64,000 bases of DNA, taken from the NCBI GenBank assembly GCA_013339895.1, contig JABACO010000006.1, positions 6,121,893 to 6,185,892 of the forward strand. Direction: 5' to 3'. The notes beneath the pieces are model-generated. The model did no database searches and was not told the DNA's origin. It saw only the letters and a list, made by a program, of their open reading frames with translations. The first letter of the stretch is position 1, and each line of letters starts with the position of its first letter. The DNA comes from Ephydatia muelleri (taxonomy: Eukaryota > Porifera > Demospongiae > Spongillida > Spongillidae). Shown piece by piece: positions 38,101-46,439 of the stretch. The position numbers and the translations under genes were made by a program.

Positions 38101-41100
38101 GGATGGACGATCAAGAAGCCAACACACTATTTAGACACCAGTGTCTGAATGAAGGATTGTAAACTCACATATTCCATTCATCAGTACACATATATGTATC
38201 GTATTGTAGTTGTATGTGATTGAGTTGATTCACTGTATACCGTGTGCACTAGTATTCTTAGAAAGATATGTTTACATCAAGCTTGTCGGACACCACAGAC
38301 AGTGCCTTTTCACTCAAGTCACCACTTAAACACGTATGAGTAAACGTTAAACATGGAAAAGCCAACAAATGTAACTGCACTTAATATGCGGCCATGCAAT
38401 GCAGTTATGCGATGTAAATAATTACAGTGACGTGCTGATATCTATGCACAGAGCCATTCTAAAAGGGCATTGGAGGGTGGGAGGGAGGGAAGGTGCAAAA
38501 CTAAGTGTATTCTAATTAATTACTGCATAAACAAAGGTGGGCCCAGCCAGGTGGGTGGGTCATATAGCTGGTGGGGACACATCACTGGCTTAGAACAGCT
38601 TAATGGAGGACATGGTATATAAATAGTCCAATTATTTCGCTGCACAACGTGATGTGCACTAAAAGGGTACTAGACTGCTCGATGACTTTTCCATATGTGT
38701 TGATGGTAGATGTTTGGTCTTTTGTGCCTGCTGCTTCGTATGCTACAGCTGTACTTTGAGTGAGAGAAACATGGAGGAAATTCATTTACTATGTACTCTT
38801 TTCTCCCTACCTGTAGTTTCACCACTCCATGATACAATAGTTGTATGACAGAACTGCTGTTGTGCAGACCCCGTTGAAGGTGTGTATTACACTGCTACAC
38901 TGAAGAAATTCCCACCAGTGTGCGGTAATGGCGGAAGGTTTTGCAACTAAAAGCATAGCGGAGCTGCAAAGGCAGTATGTACATGTAGTGGTCCATCCCC
39001 TATGCATCATGTGCCAATTAAATGACAAAACACACAAGGTTGGCGTCCCAACAACGTTGTCAAGATGGAATGAAGTCATTAGTAGTGAACGATGTGTAAT
39101 TATTTTCATGTATTTTTCTTTTCTTGCCCAATCTACAGACCCTATTTTATTATAAGTTTGTCCGAGAAAGAACTTATCAAATTTTAATGGCCAAAGTGCA
39201 TCTTGTCATTAGAAATGCAGGTGAAACCAAACTGCACACAAGTTTGCTGTTCTGGACGCAAAGCACCAGTAAAGATAGTAGTGGATCAGCTCAGTAGAGA
39301 CGAGCAAGAGACTACCAAACATGAGACTGACAAGCATAGACAATGAACTAAACAAAATGTGATATTGATCGATTAGTGGGGTGAGCATTGCTCTGTGGAG
39401 GGCTATATATGGAATGAATACACTCTGTCTTATTTATGTTATCCACCAGTAAACCATACACACCATGAAAGCATACATAAGCGGATACATGAATTGAGGG
39501 CGATGGTTCCCTCCCCCCCCCCCCCCCCCCACACACGCACTTTTCTCCCATCTCCAAGGTAAAACAGTATGTGAATGACATGTGTGCTGTTTTACCTAAT
39601 GGAGAGGGAAGGAAGGGGAGACCATTGATTAGTAACTAGCTAAGGGGAGGGCTGGATATACATGTAGGAGAACCCAACTGAGCAAGCCATATATATAGCT
39701 TGTTCAGATGGGCTTTCCTATATCCAGCCCCCGCCTCTGCTACATGTAGTTACATAACCTTGTCGATGATTTGCACATACATGACAAAGTAAGCCAGAGG
39801 GCCATGAGGGCAATGATCACATACAGACCTCGGAGAGAGCTACATGTATATTGTCTATTTGCATCCTGAAGTGTGTACAGTGGTACACAAATTACCCCAT
39901 TCATTTTGTTGCATCATATCTCATACCAGGAGTGAGCATTTAACACAATTTTTGAAAATCTATACCCCCTGTGGTGATGCTAAATTGTGGCTAAACTTCT
40001 CATGAATATGCTAATTTTGGCTTATTGCAATAACTGTTCATAATTCAGTTATCCACAGCACTACAGAACACTGCAAAAGTGAGAGATTTAAAAAACATGA
40101 TGGGAGCATTCTCAATAAGTCAAATTTTATACATATAGTTTGTTTTGTATGTACATTACAAAAATGCTGTTTCTTTTGAGTAATCACTTTTACTTTCAAA
40201 TGCTCTAATTTGTGTACACCTGTACACAAATTACATTGCTTTACGTTAGTAGTATTATGCTTTCAAAAAAGTCTTGAAAGTCATAGAGGGCATGATATAG
40301 TAACTATGTATTGTGAAATTATTCATGTGGTTCTATCAAGAAAGTTTTGCAGTAAAATGTGTACAGGTGTACACAAATTAGTCCTATGTAGAAGAATGAT
40401 GTTTATTGCAAAATAAATTCAAATTCAAATCACTTATATGCATCCAAAATCAACAACAATGCAACTGACACTTCCTCTACCTATGCCTCCACAACTAGTA
40501 CTCACACCTCCACTAGTACTCACACCTCCACTAGTACTCGCGCCTCCACTAGTACTCGTGCCTCCACTAGTACTTGCGCCTCCACTAGTACTCGCGCCTC
40601 CACTAGTACTTGCGCCTCCACTAGTACTTGCGCCTCCACTAGTACTCGCGCCTCCACTAGTACTCGTGCCTCCACTAGTACTTGCGCCTCCACTAGTACT
40701 CGCGCCTCCACTAGTACTCGTGCCTCCACTAGTACTCACGCCTCCACTAATACTCACACCTCCACTAGTACTCACACCTCCACTAGTACTTGCGCCTCCA
40801 CTAGTACTCGTGCCTCCACTAGTACTCGTGCCTCCACTAGTACTCACGCCTCCACTAATACTCGTGCCTCCACTAGTACTCGCGCCTCCACTAGTACTTG
40901 CGCCTCCACTAGTACTCGTGCATCCACTAGTACTCGTGCCTCCACTAGTACTTGCGCCTCCTCTAGTACTTGCGCCTCCACTAGTACTCGCGCCTCCACT
41001 AGTACTCGTGCCTCCACTAGTACTCGCACCTCCACTAGTACTTGCGCCTCCACTAGTACTCGTGCCTCCACTAGTACTCGCGCCTCCACTAGTACTCGTG

Positions 41101-44100
41101 CCTCCACTAGTACTTGCGCCTCCACTAGTACTCGTGCCTCCACTAGTACTCGTGCCTCCACTAGTACTTGCGCCTCCACTAGTACTCGTGCCTCCACTAG
41201 TACTTGCGCCTCCACTAGTACTCGTGCCTCCACTAGTACTCGTGCCTCCACTAGTACTCGTGCCTCCACTAGTACTCACACCTCCACTAGTACTCGCGCC
41301 TCTACTACTCGCGCTTCCGCCGTTTGTTCTGCGTTCTGCGTACACGCGCACCTGCTCTTCTCTCCATCAAAACCACTCGCTAAGATTTATTATTTTTTTA
41401 AAGTTTTATTTACTTTTCTAATTAGTTTAATTGACAGATAACAATCAATTTTTATTGTATGTTTAATTGACCATCTATTATTAATGTATTGTGTACTCAT
41501 GTATTGATTTTGGAGTTACAATTGTGATTAATTACAAAGATAAGGTAGGGTAAGTAATTTGTGCTCCCCTGTACACATATACCCTAATATGTGTACAGGT
41601 GTACACACGGATGCAAATAGACAATATGGTAAACTACCATTGGACAGAGACAGGCCCTTGAGCAGCCACACGTACGTTTAGTTCAGAAGCAGCAGAAGTC
41701 CTTTTTAATAACGCAAAAGTAAGGCAAGTAATGTTTTGTGATCTTTACAGTCTCAAATTTACATAAGGAAGAGGAAATTATTGTTGAACGAGTAAAAGAG
41801 GCTAAAACCTACTCTTGTGGACTACCACTCTTCCTCCTAGATTCACCACTCCATGATACAATAGTTGTATGACAAAACTGCTGTTGTGCAGACCCTGTTG
41901 AAGGTGTGTATTACACTGCTACACTGAAGAAATTCCCACCAGTGTGCGGTATGGCGGAAATACCATAAAGTAAGCCAGAGGGCCATGAGGGCAATGATCA
42001 CATACACTACGCCCTCTCCACATCAGGGATGTGTCAGCAACAGACATTGGTCTGATCTCAAATTACACTCACCTTGGTCTGATGGTTGATCTGTGCACCC
42101 CTATCCACCAGCAGCTGCACACATGTGACATGCCCACCTGATGATGCCCACATCAGTGGAGTCCTTCCAAGCTGTAAAGATAGAAGTGGAGTGGTAATAG
42201 GCAGCTGTTATGAAGGGGACTGCATGGGGTGGGTGAGGGAGTAGGTGCCCCTCCCATCCAGCTAGGGGGTATGGGGGAGTGCTCCCATCGGTCAAGCATT
42301 AGCATTTGCAGTGGCTTAAAATCACTCAAAATCAATACACTGTCATGCAATATCAATGGCATATATATGGTACCATAGCATTTTACATTATTTAAATAAA
42401 ATATCATTGGTAGAAACAACGATCTTTCTCCAATACATGTACCTTTCATATTTAAACAGGTACGAGTAAACATTAAACATGGAATAGCCAACAACCTTAC
42501 TGCACTTAATATAATGCAGTTATGTGATGTAAATTATTACAGTGACGTGCTGATATCTATTGATATCTATGCACAGAGCCATTCTAAAAGGGCATTAGGG
42601 TGGGGGAGGGGCAGAACTAAGTGTATTCTAATTTATCACTTATCACCGCATAGCATAATCAAAGGTGGGCCCAGCCAGGTGGGTGGGTCATATACCTGGT
42701 GGGGAGGAGAAGGGGGAGCATCTGCCCCCATGCTCCACCCCATGCCACACCCCTCCCCTCTCCAGTATATAAAACAGCACACATGTCATGGCTTACTCAG
42801 ATGGGCTCTCCTATATCCCGCCCTCACCTCTGCTAGTTACATACATGTAACCTTGCCTGTGATTTGGGGCCATGAGGGCAATGATCACATACACTATGCC
42901 CTCTCCACATCAGGGATGTGTCAGCAACAGACATTGGTCTGATCTCAAAATACACTCACCTTGTTCTGATGGTTGATCTGTGCACCCCTATCCACCAGCA
43001 GCTGCACACATGTGTCATGCCCATGTGATGATGCCACCATCAGTGGAGTCGTTCCATACTGTAAAGATAGAAGTGGAGTGGTAATAGGCAGCTGTTATGA
43101 TAGGAACTGCATGATATCTACATGTACATGTACTGTATGTACAGAGTCTTCTAAAAGGGCATTGGGGTGGAGGAGGGGCAGAACTAAGTGTATTCTAATT
43201 TATCACCGCATAGCATAAACAAAGGTGTGCCCAGCCAGGTGGGTGGGCCATATACATGTACCTGGTGGGAGAGGAAGGGGGAGCATTTGCCCCCATGCCA
43301 CACCCCATGCCACACCCTCTCCTCTCCAGTATATACAACAGCACACATGTCATGGCTTACTCAGATGGGCTCTCCTATATCCAGCCTTCCCCTCTGCTAG
43401 ATACATAACCTTGTCTATGATTTGCACATACATCACAAAGTAAGCCAGAGGGCCATGAGGGCAATGATCACATACACTATGCCCTCTCCACATCAGGGAT
43501 GTGTCAGCAACAGACATTGGTCTGATCTCAAATTACACTCACCTTATTCTGATGATTGATCTGTGCACCCCTATCCACCAGCAGCTGCACACATGTGACA
43601 TGCCCACCTGATGATGCCCATATCAGTGGAGTCCTTCCATCCTGTAAAGATAGAAGTGGAGTGGTAATAGGCAGCTGTTATGAAGGGGACTGCATGGGTT
43701 GGGTGAGGGAGTAGGTGCCCCTCCCATCCAGCTAGGGGGTATGGGGGAGTGCTCCCATTGGTCAAGCATTAGCATTTGCAGTGGTTTAAAATCACTCAAA
43801 ATCAATACACTGTCATGCAAAACATCAATGAGATATCTATGATACCATAGCATTTTACATTATTTAAATATTATTGGTAGAAACAACGATCTTTCTCCAA
43901 TACCTTTCATTTTTAAACAGGTACGGGTAAACATTAAACATGGAATAGCCAACAACCTTACTGCACTTAATATACGGCCATGCAATGCAGTTACGCGATG
44001 TAAATTATTACAGTGACGTGCTGATATCTATGCACAGAGCCATTCTAAAAGGGCATTGGAGGGAGGGGGGGAGGGGCAGAATAAAGTGTATTCTAATTAA

Positions 44101-45875
44101 TTACCACATAGCATAAACAAAGGTGTGCCCAGCCAGGTGGGTGGGCCATATACCTGGTGGGGAGGGCATCCCAGCTATATGATCCACGAGGTGGGTGGGT
44201 CATATAGCTGGTGAGGACACACCACAGGCTTAGAACAGCTTAATGGAGGACATGGTATATAAATAGTCCAATTATTTCGCTGCACAACGTGATGTGCACA
44301 AAAAGGGTACTAGACTGCTCGATGACTTTTCCATATGTCTTAATGGTGGATGTTTGGTCTTTTGTGCCCTGCTGCTTCGTATGCTACTTTGAGCAAGAGA
44401 AACATGGAGGAAATTCATTTGCTATGTAGCCATTCAACATGACACTATGACAGCTACAACAATAGCAGCCTCACTTTTAGCACATAGATTAATTTGTTAA
44501 GTAAAACACATCTTTTTGTATTCCTTCCACTTTTGTAAACATCAAAATACTCCGCAGACCTCAATGGAACCGGGCAAAATAAACCTGGATTCGCCCCTGT
44601 ATATGGTTTTTGACCTGAGACCTGAAATTGAAACACATGTAAACCATTAATGAACCCATACAAATAGTTTAAACAGCACTTGACATACTTATACATGAAG
44701 AGGGTACAGTTTGAGGTGCATCACGTCACATCAACCATATTAAGCCGCAATAAATCATACAAGTGATTGCATCTGTTAGAACTACCACTGATCCTATCAT
44801 GCAATGTAAGCCCATATGCGCTTGGGGCTCTGCTATCCCACATTATGCCTGATGGAGTGGAGAGACCAGTGGCATATGCTTCCCGAACATTAACAACAGT
44901 GGAACGTAGCTATGCCCAAATAGACACAGAAGAACTGGTGGTGGCATGGGGAGTGAAGTACTTCCACCAATACCTGTATGGCATTCATTATACGTGAGCT
45001 TGTGACTGACCACCATCTTTCAGGATATTCCTACAATACTGCGTGCTCACATATTCCATTTATCATTTTATGTACCGTATTTTAGTTGTATGTGATGGGT
45101 GGGTACTGATGCAATATAGTAACGGCTGCCAGTTTTCTACACGCCTGAATTTGATCTGCTACCCAAAGGAGGTGATTCAGTCGCAAGGCGGGCATAAAAC
45201 TTGTTTCGGATACCATTGGAAATTATGCCCGCCTTGCGACTGAATCACCTGCTTTGTTTAGCGCGGATCTGATTCAGACGAGTAGAAAACTGGCCGTGTA
45301 TTGACATCACGTGTCTGAACACAACATTCACCACAATGTCCCTCACCTCATCAGTGGCATCAATCCGTGTACCCTTGTCTAGAAGTGTAATGACGTCTTC
45401 CAGATTGCCATCGCGTGCTGCATCTATTAACTGTTTCTCCGGTTCATACAGCTATAGAACAAGCATATGGTTCGCCCACGTAAGCTTGGACAATATTTCA
45501 ACGCCCCGTTGTACCGCAGTGGCGTAGCGAGGGGGGGGGGGGCAGGGGGGGACATATGTCCCCGGGCGCAGGGCGCCGAAATAGACGAGAGATAATTAAT
45601 AATCGCGTCAACGAGAACTCACAAACGCATGGGCAGATACCGGGGGCAGTTGTAAACCCGTTCATATAATATAAGGCTCCTCCCTTTCCCTCTTTTCCGC
45701 TAGGTACCCCCCCCCCCCCCCCCCCCCCCCCCCCCGCGGGCGCCAGTAGTGCATTATGTCCCCGGGCGCACAACACTAAGGCTACGCCACTGGTTGTACC
45801 GTAACTTCGATCATAACCCGTATCATGTGTATGTTTGATAGTTACAGGCTACATTACCTTGAAGAACGACGCCAT
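16764..45875 (-). CDS. Ankyrin-Roc-COR-death domain protein (whole gene model)
   Basis: Eleven coding exons located on the minus strand, 5' to 3': 45875-45858, 45451-45347, 43641-43543, 43058-42960, 42171-42073, 36942-36844, 32703-32605, 26049-25825, 19266-17667, 17613-17536, 17400-17347 and a last exon 17158-16764 (twelve with the start exon). Each has GT/AG sites, and phases agree at all joins I could test. Domains in order: one divergent and five near-identical ankyrin repeats, one further ankyrin repeat, a P-loop, a Roc-type GTPase, a COR-like region, a linker and a death domain. Roc-COR proteins act as GTP-regulated signalling switches. Ankyrin and death domains suggest ligand or partner sensing coupled to adaptor recruitment (inference). 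About 45 residues between P-loop and switch II are not located and probably lie on an unseen small exon between 25,825 and 19,266. No transcript evidence is available, so this could also be two neighbouring genes. Confidence 0.65.
17347..17400 (-). CDS. Short linker exon
   Basis: 54 nt, acceptor ATCTTGCAG, donor GTCAGT, reading APSSKLLSGLTNHVETLE. The phase matches both neighbours. Confidence 0.6.
17536..17613 (-). CDS. Serine/proline linker exon
   Basis: 78 nt, entered in phase 1 and left in phase 1. Starting from the split codon it reads VNPPVVPSSSSLSPSDPVGQ then TVSQLK. Sites are TTTTACAG and GTTATT. It is probably a flexible spacer between COR and death domain. Confidence 0.65.
17667..19266 (-). 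CDS. Roc GTPase and COR-like exon (1.6 kb)
   Basis: A single 1,600-nt exon from acceptor CTTGTGTAG to donor GTGAGA, open throughout in one frame (about 533 residues). Near the start it has EPLTAGIIPH (switch I-like), then DLAGHHQYFSSHS (G3, DxxG) and VVGTHADH (G4 position, with THAD in place of NKxD). The next ~350 residues fit a COR-type region (around FGWSMIVKSPDQFF and LLRRLPSEFALP), recalled from Roc-COR proteins. The last ~60 residues are lysine/glutamate-rich (KKALPEGVELSSLKKALIEG). The unusual G4 is seen in many sponge and cnidarian Roc-like proteins as I recall them. It probably acts in the cytosol. Confidence 0.8.
19267..25824. other. Long intron or unresolved stretch of the ankyrin-Roc-COR-death gene
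   Basis: AT-rich sequence with frequent ACATGTACA-type palindromes and no convincing exon. By comparison with other Roc proteins, a small exon for the segment between P-loop and switch I should lie here, but I could not identify it. One inverted-repeat element is listed separately at 20704-21016. Confidence 0.5.
20704..21016. mobile_element. Possible MITE with 25-bp inverted ends
   Basis: Left arm 20704-20728 and right arm 20992-21016 are inverted copies with two mismatches (core AATGAACAGGACAGGTTT). The interior is 263 bp, AT-rich and non-coding. No clear target duplication. Confidence 0.5.
25825..26049 (-). CDS. Exon: last ankyrin repeat plus GTPase P-loop
   Basis: A 225-nt exon of 75 codons, phase 0/0, with acceptor CCTACCACCAG and donor GTAGGC. 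Residues 1-32 are an ankyrin repeat (NGETALHLAATRNKASCVRA, then LLSHPDIDINIQ). Residues 33-75 include KVVLCGNSGAGKSTLTQ, a Walker A P-loop with the GxxxxGKS/T pattern. The fusion in a single exon links the ankyrin array to the GTPase. Confidence 0.85.
26054..26545. other. No exon seen (intron)
   Basis: Lies upstream of the P-loop exon. No further ankyrin-like frame was found in it. Confidence 0.4.
26546..26950 (-). CDS. Unrecognised open frame within the ankyrin gene's intron
   Basis: 134 codons with a valine run (from CAC/CCA repeats) followed by protein-like sequence, including DRLVWGPDDLGTYIYGRNGK and VCCTHVKRMVCKDLSIDGGG. It could be an exon of the surrounding gene, an unrelated nested gene or chance. 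Its context between ankyrin exons e and the P-loop exon argues against a simple ankyrin role. No domain is recognised. Confidence 0.25.
   Translation of the reverse strand: MLVVVVVVPQCPGTESHPSSCSVTDRLVWGPDDLGTYIYGRNGKVVCCTHVKRMVCKDLSIDGGGAAPLISKFETNGVELERFWELESMTMICEDWEDQAKTSVLYCLCEYMRFLICKSYLVAWYMYIHEQCII
26951..27630. other. No gene seen (intron)
   Basis: Short frames on both strands without recognisable content. Confidence 0.4.
27637..27757. repeat. Foldback (hairpin) element, about 56-bp arms
   Basis: Arms 27637-27693 and 27701-27757 are inverted copies with a few mismatches, separated by only about 7 bases (AGCCTGG). The core CATTCATCATGC is shared by both arms. It is typical of a small MITE or a hairpin-forming repeat. 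Confidence 0.75.
27760..28670. other. No gene seen (intron)
   Basis: Contains a poly-A run near 28047 and a weak plus-strand frame at 28419-28601 that may be an upstream piece of the transposase-like remnant. Confidence 0.4.
28674..30600 (+). mobile_element. Transposase-like gene remnant (DDE-type pattern), uncharacterised sponge/cnidarian family
   Basis: Consecutive plus-strand pieces follow one protein order. An N-terminal segment begins MSGKGKKPRMSNEDLKQHEE, then GFPYKVMVMKYPYGN-like and EWIRLQFWPRNPSF. Next come DDEASIPVGEPSLPIAATSR, DHDFHWNCTSVTYVVDIPE and SDRGPDRRLIYYSVQVSL, followed by LARKEMPEEYE and a lysine-rich end at 30597. I recall this order from an uncharacterised family abundant in cnidarians and sponges. 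Conserved acidic residues (DDK/DDE, TDGGPDHR, NPVE) suggest a DDE nuclease fold (inference). Multiple stops and frame changes make it a pseudogene. It lies antisense inside an intron of the ankyrin gene. Confidence 0.55.
30677..30853. repeat. Possible small inverted-end element
   Basis: GCAGGCGACA near 30681 and TGTCGCCTAC near 30843 are near-perfect inverted copies bounding a GC-richer 170-bp stretch unlike its AT-rich neighbours. It could be a small MITE or a structured RNA gene; neither is established. Confidence 0.3.
31637..31906 (+). pseudogene. Conserved plus-strand frame in the array (copy in unit 1)
   Basis: Reads MYYTATLKKFPPVCGMAEGF then ATKSIAELQRQYVHVVVHPL and about 45 more residues. 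Near-identical frames recur at 35865 and around 38890, with a degraded copy at 34640 and a truncated one at 41900. An upstream segment (ERVKEAKTYSCGLPRF) is in frame apart from a stop. No family is recognised. It is antisense to the ankyrin gene and may be a remnant of a mobile element or gene carried along by the duplication. Confidence 0.35.
32605..32703 (-). CDS. Ankyrin exon e (99 nt, one repeat), in tandem unit 1
   Basis: 33 codons, phase 0/0, beginning DGWTPLMMASSRGHVTCVQL and ending INHQKK. The acceptor is CTTTGTAG and the donor GTGAGT. Its position is 4,239 bp from exon d, one unit length. Confidence 0.9.
35562..39826. repeat. Tandem unit 2 (4.27 kb)
   Basis: Collinear with unit 1: frame 35865-36134, ankyrin exon d, sub-block restart near 37210, ORF 37952-38134, third sub-block near 38810 and poly-C tract near 39512. 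It differs from unit 1 mostly by single bases and small indels. Confidence 0.85.
36844..36942 (-). CDS. Ankyrin exon d (99 nt, one repeat), in tandem unit 2
   Basis: 33 codons, phase 0/0, beginning DGWTPLMWASSGGHVTCVQL and ending INHQDK. The acceptor is CTTTGTAG and the donor GTGAGT. It lies at the same place within its 4.2-kb unit as exon e does in unit 1. Confidence 0.9.
39852..41623. mobile_element. Non-autonomous TIR element, 1,772 bp, inserted at a unit border
   Basis: It has ends TGTCTATTTGCATCC (39852) and the perfect inverted copy ending AGACA at 41623. ATAT lies on both sides (39848-39851 and 41624-41627). Sister sites at 31347 and 35575 read continuously CTACATGTATATGGTAAACT, giving the empty site and proving a 4-bp target duplication. 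Inside are repeats of the palindrome-like GTGTACAGGTGTACAC (near both ends and near 40212 and 40360) and an 18-bp minisatellite. No transposase frame is visible. TG..CA ends with a 4-bp duplication fit integrase-like transposases; the family is not certain. Confidence 0.9.
40489..41312. repeat. 18-bp minisatellite TCCACTAGTACTCGCGCC, about 45 copies
   Basis: Regular 18-bp period throughout, varying mainly at the CG/TG/CA positions (CGCGCC, CGTGCC, TGCGCC, CACACC). That pattern would follow from C-to-T change at CpG sites. Because 18 is a multiple of three, several frames are open across the whole tract on both strands. Confidence 0.95.
42073..42171 (-). CDS. Ankyrin exon c (99 nt, one repeat)
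   Basis: 33 codons, phase 0/0, beginning LGRTPLMWASSGGHVTCVQL and ending INHQTK. The acceptor is CTTTACAG and the donor GTGAGT. Confidence 0.9.
42960..43058 (-). CDS. Ankyrin exon b (99 nt, one repeat)
   Basis: 33 codons, phase 0/0, beginning YGTTPLMVASSHGHDTCVQL. It differs from copy a at a handful of residues, including surface positions VASSHGHD. The donor is GTGAGT. Confidence 0.9.
43543..43641 (-). CDS. Ankyrin exon a (99 nt, one repeat)
   Basis: Exactly 33 codons, phase 0/0, acceptor CTTTACAG, donor GTGAGT. It reads DGRTPLIWASSGGHVTCVQL and then LVDRGAQINHQNK, a consensus ankyrin repeat (TPL, GH, V..LL, GA.IN). The surrounding intron sequence is also conserved with the other copies. 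Confidence 0.9.
44760..45010 (+). mobile_element. Ty3/Gypsy-type LTR retroelement fossil, RT/RNase H fragment
   Basis: A short plus-strand frame carries the motif order of the Ty3/Gypsy RT-to-RNase H junction (a SPYALGALLSH-like segment, then RPVAYASRTL and KYFHQYLYG). Only this small part remains and no LTRs are identified around it. It lies in the intron between exon 2 and ankyrin exon a. It is broken and probably old. Confidence 0.75.
45121..45302. repeat. Hairpin element with a perfect 28-bp inner stem
   Basis: Inner arms 45170-45197 and 45223-45250 are perfectly complementary (core GATTCAGTCGCAAGGCGGGC). Weaker pairing extends to about 45121 and 45302 (CCAGTTTTCTAC in both arms). The loop is 25 bases. 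It looks like a small foldback MITE inside the first large intron. Confidence 0.8.
45347..45451 (-). CDS. Exon 2: divergent N-terminal ankyrin-like repeat
   Basis: A 105-nt, phase 0/0 exon with acceptor TTCTATAG and donor GTGAGG. It reads LYEPEKQLIDAARDGNLEDV followed by ITLLDKGTRIDATDE. The LIDAARDGNLEDVITLLDKG part is the usual first capping ankyrin repeat at the N terminus of many ankyrin proteins. Confidence 0.8.
45517..45792. mobile_element. 276-bp non-autonomous element with 12-bp TIRs and 9-bp target duplication
   Basis: Ends CAGTGGCGTAGC at 45517 and its inverted copy ending at 45792. GTTGTACCG flanks both sides (45508-45516, 45793-45801). The TIR resembles hAT ends, which usually give 8-bp duplications, while 9 bp is typical of Mutator-like elements, so the superfamily is open. 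It contains a poly-G tract, a ~30-base poly-C tract and two copies of GTCCCCGGGCGC in direct orientation. It inserted between the start exon and exon 2. Confidence 0.85.
45858..45875 (-). CDS. Start exon of the ankyrin-Roc-COR-death gene
   Basis: ATG at 45875 reads MASFFK and ends at AAG followed by donor GTAATG. It joins in phase 0 to the exon at 45451, which begins CTGTATGAA after acceptor TTCTATAG. The start was chosen because this is the first ATG before the ankyrin exons with matching phase. Confidence 0.6.
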
Positions 45876-46006
45876 ATTTGTGATTAGGGCAAATTCGAGT
45901 GGGAGTTGTCGACCAAAACTTGGTACGTGTAACCAGAGTAGATATTATCTCTGGTGTAACTGTGAATAATTAGTAGGCTATATTTGGAAAGATGACGTCC
46001 AGTGGC

Positions 46007-46121
<115 letters not shown>

Positions 46122-46371
46122 CACTGTGACAAATCTAGCTACACATGTAGGCCTATCAGTTGTCTCAAACTCTCTCTAATCTGATGTAGGCCTACTACGT
46201 CTAACAAGTCTTCGCCTCCATCCTTTTCTATCTGCGTATTCCATTTTAACCCTATGTTCAACCGTGGACCCCGAATATATATAACAGATTGGATCTGCTA
46301 CGGCAATCGATTGGTACAACTTTGCAATACTTTATATCGATCACCCAGCACATTGTATGAAACAAAAAAAG

Positions 46372-46432
46372 AGTGCCCTTCACGCTTCACTCACTCCTCT
46401 GGAGTGAAGCGAGCGAAGAGTGAAGGGCACTC
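46372..46432. repeat. Imperfect hairpin GAGTGCCCTTCAC...GTGAAGGGCACTC
   Basis: 13-bp outer arms are perfectly complementary, and the interior is also partly self-complementary (CTTCACTC repeats). No role is known. Confidence 0.6.
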
Positions 46433-46439
46433 ATTGCGA

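Larger units (their letters stand above)
31335..44420. repeat. Segmental tandem array carrying the ankyrin exons
   Basis: The phrase ACCTCGGAGAGAGCTACATG occurs at 31335, 35562 and 39827, giving unit lengths of 4,227 and 4,265 bp. The third unit is interrupted by an inserted element and diverges after about 41,950. Each full unit contains about three diverged sub-blocks with AGATTCACCACTCCATGA, a block around CAGTAAAGATAGTAGTGGAT, a poly-C tract and one ankyrin exon on the minus strand. The third unit holds three ankyrin exons spaced 0.9 and 0.6 kb apart. Units 1 and 2 are very similar, so the last duplication appears recent. Confidence 0.9.

Noticed and set aside
40434-41421. Two long overlapping frames of 305 and 327 codons (STSGGA-type and APPLVL-type repeats)
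   Set aside because: Both are produced by the 18-bp minisatellite, whose period keeps several frames open. There is no unique sequence, start context or splice structure.
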